This document shows, piece by piece, positions 1 through 5,214 of a DNA stretch of 13,719 nucleotides (positions are counted from its first letter, which is position 1; the number at the start of each line of letters is the position of its first letter). A model generated the notes under the pieces. It had not been told where the DNA came from and did no database searches. It worked only from the letters and a program-made list of their open reading frames with translations. Source of the DNA: JAZDGL01 sp043806975 (lineage in GTDB: Bacteria > Patescibacteriota > Minisyncoccia > CAYZDR01). The position numbers were made by a program, and so were the translations under genes. Where the stretch lies: assembly GCA_043806975.1 (NCBI GenBank), contig JAZDGL010000012.1, positions 1-13,719 on the forward strand, in the 5' to 3' direction.

Positions 1-69
1 ATCAAATACCTGCTGTTCTGTTTGAAATAATATTAAACTGTTTGTTTTATTTGAATTTTGCTTTTGCAT
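1..69 (-). CDS. Possible 5' end of a gene running off the left edge
   Basis: An ATG at 69-67 opens a frame that stays open for 23 codons to the window edge. The peptide begins MQKQNSNKTNSLILFQTEQQ. It is polar at first, then has a short hydrophobic strand. I do not recognise the family and too little is visible to assign one. Two TATAAT hexamers lie upstream on the same strand (97-92 and 108-103), the first with a weak TTGCTT at 122-117. No Shine-Dalgarno sequence is visible, which is also true of several convincing genes here. A 23-codon opening in AT-rich DNA can arise by chance, so this is tentative. Confidence 0.35.
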   Translation of the reverse strand, partial: MQKQNSNKTNSLILFQTEQQVFD

Positions 70-138
70 AAATTTATATAATTTAGTATTTATTATACCT
101 GAATTATATCATATTTAAGCAAAAAAATGAAGTTTTTC

Positions 139-161
139 AACCGCCTAAAAGGCGGTTTTTT
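139..161 (+). terminator. Rho-independent terminator, + strand orientation
   Basis: An 8-bp stem (AACCGCCT / AGGCGGTT) with a three-base loop is followed at once by a run of T on the + strand (TTTTTTG). On the minus strand the bases after the stem are GAAAAAC, so it would not serve the HEAT gene coming from the right. No + strand gene is visible before it. It probably ends a transcript from left of the window or an unseen small RNA. The stretch 162-317 holds nothing else I can support. Confidence 0.7.
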
Positions 162-317
162 GTGGATAAGTTGGAGACATTCGGCAACACGCCCTTATTG
201 TATAAGATATGGAAAAATGTTCAAATTATTTTGTTACAGCGCCTAAGCATGATTACTTTAGACTTAAGCAAAAATAACTTCCCTTACTTTTTATTTTCTG
301 CTGGTCTAGAGCCTTAT

Positions 318-1499
318 TCATTTTGATCTTTCCCCCGATTCACCGAATAGTTCTGCGACTATTTGCTGAATTTTGGGATTTTTAATTTCTGCGATCACTG
401 TTTGTGCAAATCGAACAAACCGATCGCGTCCAACATCACTCAAATCTGCATAACGATATCTAGCCTGAGTTGATCCTTCTAAGCCTACTTCTAAATTTTT
501 TTTTGGAATTTTCTCAAAAACAATAGCAAGCCTTTTTGCAATTTTGTCATCAAATTTATCTAATTGAGCATTGATTTTCACGATGAGATTGAGTAGTGAC
601 GAGAATGTCCAACTACTTTTCAGATAAAATGGAGCTAATTCTAAAATAGCGCGCTCGCATCGTCGTTTAATCAGACCATCCCTCGCCTTCTCTGCTACCT
701 CTGCATCTTCACTTTTGGCTAGCTTAATTAAGTCATCATCCACTCGCTTCAAATGAAACTGTGCCAAAGCACTTACTGTAAATCGACCATAAATATGATC
801 ATTAGCTTCTCCCAATGCTTTTTTGTACAATTTCTCATCTGATAAAATTTTGATTGCGCTAGAAGTCCCTATTTGTTCTAACGCTATCGAACCAGCTACA
901 ATCTCTTGATCGTGTTGCTTAAGCATTATCTCTTTAATAACTGGTATTCGATCTACCGCCTTTTGTTCACCTAACCCATAAAGCGCTTCCCGTCGCACTG
1001 CTTGTTCCTTGTGCTTCAAAGCTTCTACTAAAATTGGAATAACGCACGAATCTTCGAAATACCTTAAAGCTATAATTGCATTACACTGTGGCAACCAATC
1101 TCCGTCTGCTTTAAATTGCTTAATCAAAAGAGCCACCCCTTTTGGAGCCAAAACTAGTTTTCCAGTTTGTTTCTGAACTAATTGTGCAGCCTCAATAATA
1201 ATCTGCGCTTCTTCCTTGCCTGTAAAAATTGGGTCTAAATCTTTTCTTGGATTTTCAAGACCAAGGCTAGACAACGCCTTAAAGGCGTCTATCCTAACCT
1301 GAATTGGTGCGTTTTTCTTAAGTGCAACTACTAAAATCTTTGAACGATATTTTATAACAACATCTTTGAGTTCGGGGTGTCGGCGTTGAACCAACAAAAG
1401 ATTCGCCGCATATATCATCTCTGCGGCTTTTTTCGATTTAAGGGCTTTTTTTTCAGAAAGCCATTGTTCAGGCGCATGATTTTTTTTTGTTGATGTCAT
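318..1499 (-). CDS. HEAT-repeat (PBS lyase-like) protein of unknown function
   Basis: The 393-residue protein is almost all alpha-helical with repeated paired helices. The clearest HEAT-like units are at about residues 136-165 (ending VIPILVEALK), 166-195 (AVRREALYGLGEQKAVDRI) and 198-222 (SIALEQIGTSSAIKIL), with a more diverged unit near 52-82. Such alpha-solenoids usually bind proteins, and some act with modification enzymes; no catalytic domain, signal peptide or membrane segment is visible. The N-terminus is Lys-rich. The ATG at 1499 has no Shine-Dalgarno sequence, but a TATAAT lies at 1533-1528 on the same strand. The gene stands alone, ends in TGA, and looks somewhat richer in GC than the secretion-like genes to the right. 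It lies just past the 3' end of tRNA-Gln, a common integration position, so recent acquisition is possible but unproven. The specific role is unknown. Confidence 0.85.
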   Translation of the reverse strand: MTSTKKNHAPEQWLSEKKALKSKKAAEMIYAANLLLVQRRHPELKDVVIKYRSKILVVALKKNAPIQVRIDAFKALSSLGLENPRKDLDPIFTGKEEAQIIIEAAQLVQKQTGKLVLAPKGVALLIKQFKADGDWLPQCNAIIALRYFEDSCVIPILVEALKHKEQAVRREALYGLGEQKAVDRIPVIKEIMLKQHDQEIVAGSIALEQIGTSSAIKILSDEKLYKKALGEANDHIYGRFTVSALAQFHLKRVDDDLIKLAKSEDAEVAEKARDGLIKRRCERAILELAPFYLKSSWTFSSLLNLIVKINAQLDKFDDKIAKRLAIVFEKIPKKNLEVGLEGSTQARYRYADLSDVGRDRFVRFAQTVIAEIKNPKIQQIVAELFGESGERSK

Positions 1500-1583
1500 A
1501 TTTTTTTATTTTTGCTAAAGTAAAGTTATTATAGTTTTAATGATGGATAATCTATTAACAAGGTTCGTGCGTTTAAGATCCTC

Positions 1584-1610
1584 ATCTTCAATATATCAAC
1601 TTTTGAAGAT
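1584..1610. other. Small hairpin in the HEAT-tRNA intergenic region
   Basis: ATCTTCAA (1584-1591) and TTGAAGAT (1603-1610) can pair over an 11-base loop. Neither side carries a T-run placed for intrinsic termination. It may be a processing or structural element, or chance in AT-rich DNA. The rest of 1500-1713 holds only the duplicated motif described separately and a DnaA-box-like 9-mer at 1648-1656. Confidence 0.3.
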
Positions 1611-1627
1611 ACTGGCAACCTCTAAAA

Positions 1628-1665
1628 ATACTGAACCATTATTTATCTGTGGATAAGGAAAGTTT
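1628..1665. repeat. Duplicated bipartite motif, left copy
   Basis: ATACTGAACCA (1628-1638), 12 bases, then GGATAAGGAAAGTTT (1651-1665). It lies between the HEAT gene and tRNA-Gln. The longer gap contains part of a DnaA-box-like 9-mer (TGTGGATAA, 1648-1656). Confidence 0.5.
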
Positions 1666-1713
1666 TTTTAAAATTCAAGAAGGAAAATTTCCGCTTTTTT
1701 GAAAATTGATTTG

Positions 1714-1785
1714 TTGGGGAGGAGGGATTCGAACCCCCGCGTGACGGGACCAAAACCCGTTGCCTTACCGCTTGGCTACTCCCCA
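1714..1785 (-). tRNA. tRNA-Gln (anticodon UUG)
   Basis: The full cloverleaf can be folded by eye. The acceptor stem is TGGGGAG/CTCCCCA, with a U1-A72 pair as in many bacterial tRNA-Gln. The D arm is GCC AAGCGGTAA GGC. The anticodon stem is ACGGG/CCCGT around loop TTTTGGT, giving anticodon TTG, which reads CAA. The T arm is GGGGG TTCGAAT CCCTC with the invariant TTCGA. Total length is 72 bases with discriminator A at 1714. The next bases are CAA, so the 3' CCA is not encoded and must be added after transcription. A TATAAC hexamer at 1797-1792 could be the -10 box. Confidence 0.97.
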
Positions 1786-1812
1786 AAATAAGTTATAAAA
1801 TTATCCCTAGAA

Positions 1813-1848
1813 AAATCCCCCTCAACCCCCTTCACAAAGGGGGAAATT
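1813..1848. repeat. C-rich hairpin repeat, copy 1
   Basis: Two C-rich blocks (TCCCCCTCAA then CCCCCTT) are followed by AAGGGGGAAAT. CCCCCTT (1826-1832) and AAGGGGG (1837-1843) form a 7-bp stem with loop CACA. It belongs to a family of five similar short palindromes in this window and lies between tRNA-Gln and the larger repeat element. Confidence 0.75.
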
Positions 1849-1886
1849 AGTTTTCTTTGCAACGATTTCTTTTAAAAAGGAGAAAA

Positions 1887-2094
1887 TATAGTTCCCGCAA
1901 AACGAATTGATTTACAAAACCCCCTTCATCCCCCCTTATTAAGGGGGGAAATAATCGGAATTTATTTTAAAATCCCTCTTAGTCTCCCTCTCTGCCTAAT
2001 GGGCAGACCGCCTTGGGAGGTAAAATATCGGAATCCCTCTTAATCTCCCTTACTGCGGGAAGAAAATATCGGAATTTGTTTTGCAGAAGTTATA
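1887..2094 (+). mobile_element. MITE-like element, copy A (TIR family)
   Basis: This 208-bp non-coding element is bounded by 22-bp terminal inverted repeats. The left one, 1887-1908, begins TATAGTTCCCGCAAAAC; the right one, 2073-2094, is its complement at 17 of 22 positions, all differences being transitions. It shares an internal module around 1991-2024 (CTGCCTAATGGGCAG then CCGCCTTGGGAGG) with copies B and C. A C-rich hairpin is nested in its left half, which explains its greater length. There is no transposase or other ORF. It fills most of the gap between dnaX and tRNA-Gln; its left end has an outward TATATT box at 1890-1885 pointing toward the tRNA. Confidence 0.8.
1918..1952. repeat. 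C-rich hairpin repeat, copy 2 (nested in element A)
   Basis: CCCCCCTT (1930-1937) and AAGGGGGG (1941-1948) form a perfect 8-bp stem with loop ATT, preceded by a second C-rich block. Element C has no equivalent here, so this module appears to have been inserted into, or duplicated inside, element A. Confidence 0.75.
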
Positions 2095-2132
2095 ACCCCT
2101 CTTCACTTCTCCCCTTACTAATGGGAGAAATT
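2094..2132. repeat. C-rich hairpin repeat, copy 3 (diverged)
   Basis: TTCTCCC (2107-2113) and GGGAGAA (2123-2129) form a 7-bp stem, preceded by ACCCCTCTTCAC. It sits directly after element A and six bases before the dnaX stop codon. On the minus strand no T-run follows the stem, so it is not a classical terminator for dnaX. Confidence 0.6.
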
Positions 2133-2137
2133 ATAAT

Positions 2138-3745
2138 TTACACCACTTGCCCGCCGAAAATTTTAAGAGCTTCGGAAAGCAAATCTTCTTGAAATTCAGG
2201 TGTTTGATTTTGCGGTTTTTGAATTTCTTTTTGCGGTTTTTCAAACTTTATTCCCATTTCAACGATCTCTTTTTCCATAAAACATTTAAAACTCAATTTT
2301 TTCTGCAAAACCTCTTCCAGAACTGCCTCTATCATCATTCTGCTCTGTGTTGTATTCAGCCGTTCTTTATAAAATTGATAGTTAGCAGCAGCATAAAGAG
2401 AATTTTTTACCACAGAGGCAGGAAAACAGGATTTCAAAAACGCAAAAACAGAATTATTTTTCGCTTGCACTCTTAAAAGAATCTCCTCCCAATTTTGTTT
2501 TGCCGCTTCCAGCGATTCGCTCTCACTTTGACTTAAAGAAACATCGTTTTTTTTATCCTCCGCTTCTTTTATAACATTATTTTCTTGTTCTGACAAGCCT
2601 TTTTTAGGATTTTGCGGCTGCGCAGCCGCGCTTGCAGAATTTTCATTTGCATTTTGCAATTTTAAAACAATTTCTGCAATCGCAACTTCAAGGCAAATTT
2701 GCGGAAAATCAGAAAGCTTCATTTTATTATACCACTCGCTCAAACTTTTAATCACAAATACTACCTGCTCGACAGACGCATTTTTCGCAAGATTTTTTAA
2801 TTCAGAAAGCTCTTCTTCTGTGCAATTTTTCAAAATAATCACATCTAATTCATCGCTAGTTTTTGCCATCAGCAAATTTCTAAAATATACAATCACGGAA
2901 GAAAGCAAAATGGTCAAATCTCTTCCAGCTTCTAACGATTTGTCCACCATCTGTATCGCTTCAGAAACATTTCTCCTTAAAATCTTTTCAGAAAATTCCT
3001 TCACAAACTCCCGATCTGGAAGCCCTAAAATTTCTTTCACGCAAGAAAGAGTAATTTCACCCTGCCCGATAACCGCCATTTGCCCAAAAACGCTTTCCGC
3101 ATCCCTCGCGCATCCCTCAGAAATTTTTGCAATCGCTTCTAGCGCCGTCCTTTCGACAGAAATTCCTTCTCTTTCGGCTAGCCCCGCAAGCCTTTGCGCA
3201 ATTGCGCCAAGAGAAAGCCGAGAAAAATCATACCTTTGGCAGCGAGAAATTATTGTTGCAGGAATTTTATGAATTTCAGTAGTCGCCAAAATAAAAACCG
3301 CGTGTTCCGGCGGTTCTTCCAAAGTTTTCAATAAAGCGTTAAACGCTTCTTTTGTAAGCATATGCGCTTCATCAAGAATATATACGCGATACTTGTTTTT
3401 TGATGGAGTAAAACTTACCGTTTCTCTTAATTGGCGAATTTCATCAATCCCCCGATTGGAAGCGGCGTCAATTTCAACAAAATCTAGCGACCTGCCTTCG
3501 CTAATTTCCGAGCAAGCAGAACACTTCCCGCAAGGCTCAAAATCTTCGCTTAAATTTTCACAGTTTATCGCTTTGGTAAAAATCCTTGCAATTGTTGTCT
3601 TTCCAACGCCTCTTGGACCCGTAAATAAAAAAGCATGGCCGATATTATTTCTTTTTAACGACCCCTTTAATATCTTTATTATATTTTCCTGACCGGAAAT
3701 TTCACTAAATTTTTGCGGTCTATATTTGCGGTAAATAACAGGCAT
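2138..3745 (-). CDS. dnaX: DNA polymerase III gamma/tau subunit, clamp-loader ATPase
   Basis: DnaX is the AAA+ motor of the clamp loader, opening the sliding clamp onto primed DNA. I start at the ATG at 3745 (535 residues, MPVIYRKYRPQKF, the usual family start). A further ATG at 3781 would add 12 residues read from a C-rich repeat and is unlikely. Visible motifs: Walker A GPRGVGKT (43-50), zinc-binding cysteines at about 62, 72, 75 and 78 (CGKCSAC), Walker B VYILDEAH (121-128), LEEPPEH, and the sensor motif ending SRCQRYDF. A helical domain III follows to about residue 365, then a low-complexity Gln/Ser/Glu linker and a C-terminal domain. Length is close to that of Gram-positive DnaX. The usual partners ybaB and recR are not beside it. 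No slippery A6G site for a short gamma form was noticed. Confidence 0.96.
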   Translation of the reverse strand: MPVIYRKYRPQKFSEISGQENIIKILKGSLKRNNIGHAFLFTGPRGVGKTTIARIFTKAINCENLSEDFEPCGKCSACSEISEGRSLDFVEIDAASNRGIDEIRQLRETVSFTPSKNKYRVYILDEAHMLTKEAFNALLKTLEEPPEHAVFILATTEIHKIPATIISRCQRYDFSRLSLGAIAQRLAGLAEREGISVERTALEAIAKISEGCARDAESVFGQMAVIGQGEITLSCVKEILGLPDREFVKEFSEKILRRNVSEAIQMVDKSLEAGRDLTILLSSVIVYFRNLLMAKTSDELDVIILKNCTEEELSELKNLAKNASVEQVVFVIKSLSEWYNKMKLSDFPQICLEVAIAEIVLKLQNANENSASAAAQPQNPKKGLSEQENNVIKEAEDKKNDVSLSQSESESLEAAKQNWEEILLRVQAKNNSVFAFLKSCFPASVVKNSLYAAANYQFYKERLNTTQSRMMIEAVLEEVLQKKLSFKCFMEKEIVEMGIKFEKPQKEIQKPQNQTPEFQEDLLSEALKIFGGQVV

Positions 3746-3757
3746 AAAAGTAAAATA

Positions 3758-3791
3758 AAATCCCCCTAGCCCCCTTTCCAAAGGGGGGAAT
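3758..3791. repeat. C-rich hairpin repeat, copy 4
   Basis: TCCCCCTAGC is followed by a stem of CCCCCTT (3770-3776) with AAGGGGG (3781-3787), loop TCCA. It lies 13 bases upstream of the dnaX ATG, so it would be in the dnaX 5' untranslated region if transcription starts further upstream. There it could affect ribosome access. Translation of this repeat creates a false N-terminal extension of DnaX. Confidence 0.75.
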
Positions 3792-3878
3792 CATCGATTA
3801 AGCACCCTCCATTTTATGAAATCTTCTCAAGAAAATATTTCTTCAACCTTCTCTAAGAAAATGGAAAGAATAAAATAA

Positions 3879-3936
3879 AAAATCAAAAATAAACATTAAA
3901 CTTTTAAATTTTGATTTAATATTTATTTTTGATTTT
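3879..3936. terminator. Long AT-rich inverted repeat at the gtrA-like 3' end
   Basis: Arms 3879-3900 and 3915-3936 are 22 bases each and complementary at 21 positions, separated by a 14-base loop. The right arm includes the last codons and stop of the GtrA-like gene. On the minus strand the hairpin is followed by TTATTTTATTC. The stem is almost all A-T, so it is not a standard GC-rich terminator, but its length and position suggest a role in 3' end formation or mRNA stability. Confidence 0.5.
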
Positions 3937-4420
3937 GTTTTCTAAAAACTACGAGCTTGTAGCCAGTAAAATTCCAAATTACCGTTAAAAATACTGCGGA
4001 AGCATTGCCAATATATGCCCAAATTTCCTTATCTTGACCCCATTGAGGACCAATTTTATTAACCACAAAATCTGACATACGAATCGTAATAATTAACCCA
4101 ACCGTGGAAATTGCAAAAAAGATTAAAGCCTGTTTAACCAGCTTCTCCAAATCTTTGGTTTTGTCTTTAAATGTCCAATTTTTATTCCAGATATAACTAT
4201 TTATTACCGCAACACAAAACGCTACTCCTGTAAATCTCGTATACTTTGGACCTTCATAAATCTTTGTAGTGTCCATCAGTATCTTTAAGACTACAAAATT
4301 AACCGCTGTATTCAAAACACCCACAATTCCGCACTTAAAAAACTGATATGTATTTTTTGCCAATTTTTCAGGTAAAACTGAATAAAATATTTTTTCCACA
4401 AAATCACCACTCAAAATCAT
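3923..4420 (-). CDS. GtrA-like integral membrane protein
   Basis: The 165-residue protein has four hydrophobic segments, at about residues 28-48, 62-79, 95-115 and 135-155, as in the GtrA family (PF04138). Family signatures include QFFKCGIVGVLNTAVNF, the conserved NSYIWNKNWTF after the second helix, and WNFTGYKLVVFRK at the C-terminus. GtrA proteins are thought to help move undecaprenyl-linked sugars across the membrane or to support glycosyltransferases of cell-surface polymers. The start ATG lies inside the last codons of the upstream gene (17-base overlap), preceded by GAGGGGG, so translation is probably coupled. The substrate cannot be inferred. No glycosyltransferase gene is directly adjacent; the GT39-type gene is 7 kb away on the other strand. 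Confidence 0.88.
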   Translation of the reverse strand: MILSGDFVEKIFYSVLPEKLAKNTYQFFKCGIVGVLNTAVNFVVLKILMDTTKIYEGPKYTRFTGVAFCVAVINSYIWNKNWTFKDKTKDLEKLVKQALIFFAISTVGLIITIRMSDFVVNKIGPQWGQDKEIWAYIGNASAVFLTVIWNFTGYKLVVFRKQNQK

Positions 4421-5084
4421 TTTCCCCCTCGCTATTTATTTCTTCGGAGGCAACCTCCCCAATTATTTCCTCTAAACTCTTAACCGCGCCACCCCCGTCT
4501 TTATTGTTATTATTTTGGTTAAAATCATTATTATTTTGATAAAACTCGCCTCCCTGCGCTCCGCCAGCAGAACTTCCCAAAACATTTTCAATTGCTCCCC
4601 ACATAGACTGCCCAATTTTTGGAACAAGCAAAATTACCGTGTCCTTTTCTTTTGCTTTAAAATATGTTACAGAAGCAAGTAAAACCTTGTAAATTCTTCC
4701 ATCCACATCTACCACAAATCCCCTGGTCGTAATATCACTTTTTAGCACGCCGATCACTCTTTTCCTGTCTATCGGACCAATTTGCTTAAAAACAAACGAT
4801 CCATCCTCCGAAACTGTTAATTTTAGCCTGTCTCCCTCTACTAGCTTTGATTTACTGGCATAGTTTGCGGGAACAGGATAAATTTTTCCTGTATCATCCG
4901 CCATACTTTGCCCATCAAAACGCCCTTCTATAATCTTTTCTCCCGATAAACTTTCTCCGCCCATCCCGCCCTGTAAAGAAAGCCCGCTATGCCCTGATAG
5001 CCTTTGCAAGGCTTTTTGGGCTTCATTCATAGTTTTTTCAGCATCTTTTATAATCTTTTGTAATTTCTTAATATCGTCTTCCAT
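4404..5084 (-). CDS. Conserved CPR-type protein, function unknown
   Basis: 226 residues in three parts. The first is an N-terminal coiled-coil-like helix (about 1-30). The second is a beta-rich core (about 50-168) with the phrase YPVPANYASKSKLVEGD, then LKLTVSEDGSFVFKQIGP and YKVLLASVTYFKA. The third is a low-complexity tail with Gly and Asn runs (QNNNDFNQNNNN) and an acidic end. From memory, proteins with this core are widespread in Parcubacteria and related groups and are sometimes labelled ribosomal protein L7/L12; nothing in the sequence supports a ribosomal role. The two core halves read like paired small beta-barrel domains, so nucleic-acid or protein binding is possible. No signal peptide. 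It has its own promoter upstream and overlaps the GtrA-like gene downstream. Confidence 0.85.
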   Translation of the reverse strand: MEDDIKKLQKIIKDAEKTMNEAQKALQRLSGHSGLSLQGGMGGESLSGEKIIEGRFDGQSMADDTGKIYPVPANYASKSKLVEGDRLKLTVSEDGSFVFKQIGPIDRKRVIGVLKSDITTRGFVVDVDGRIYKVLLASVTYFKAKEKDTVILLVPKIGQSMWGAIENVLGSSAGGAQGGEFYQNNNDFNQNNNNKDGGGAVKSLEEIIGEVASEEINSEGENDFEW

Positions 5085-5162
5085 AATTTTTAATTTTATT
5101 GTTATTTTTATTTTTATTTTATTGCGGAAGAATTTATTTCAGATTATTTTCACTTCCATCTA

Positions 5163-5192
5163 ATTATAGCACAGCTTAATAAAATAAGGCAA
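5163..5192 (-). promoter_or_regulatory. Sigma70-type promoter for the 226-residue protein gene
   Basis: On the minus strand, TTGCCT (5192-5187), an 18-base spacer and TATAAT (5168-5163), with TG one base before the -10 box (extended -10). Transcription should start near 5156, about 70 bases before the ATG at 5084, and cover the GtrA-like gene as well. It lies just after the ATPase gene stop at 5215, so the two gene groups can be transcribed separately. Confidence 0.65.
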
Positions 5193-5214
5193 ACTTTTTA
5201 ATAAACCGTGAAAT

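Noticed and set aside
127..246. 39-codon + strand ORF starting MKFFNRLKGG
   Set aside because: It reads through the terminator stem and has a composition unlike protein; no ribosome site.
1714..2137. CRISPR array in the repeat-rich block
   Set aside because: The repeats are palindromic and nested, of unequal length, without regular unique spacers, and no cas gene is nearby.
3746..3781. Twelve-residue N-terminal extension of DnaX (MERGLGGFYFTF)
   Set aside because: It is translated from a C-rich repeat; MPVIYRKYRPQKF at 3745 is the normal family start.
4404..5084. Ribosomal protein L7/L12 label for the 226-residue protein
   Set aside because: It lacks the L7/L12 C-terminal domain and hinge and is twice the length; the label is a known type of transferred annotation.
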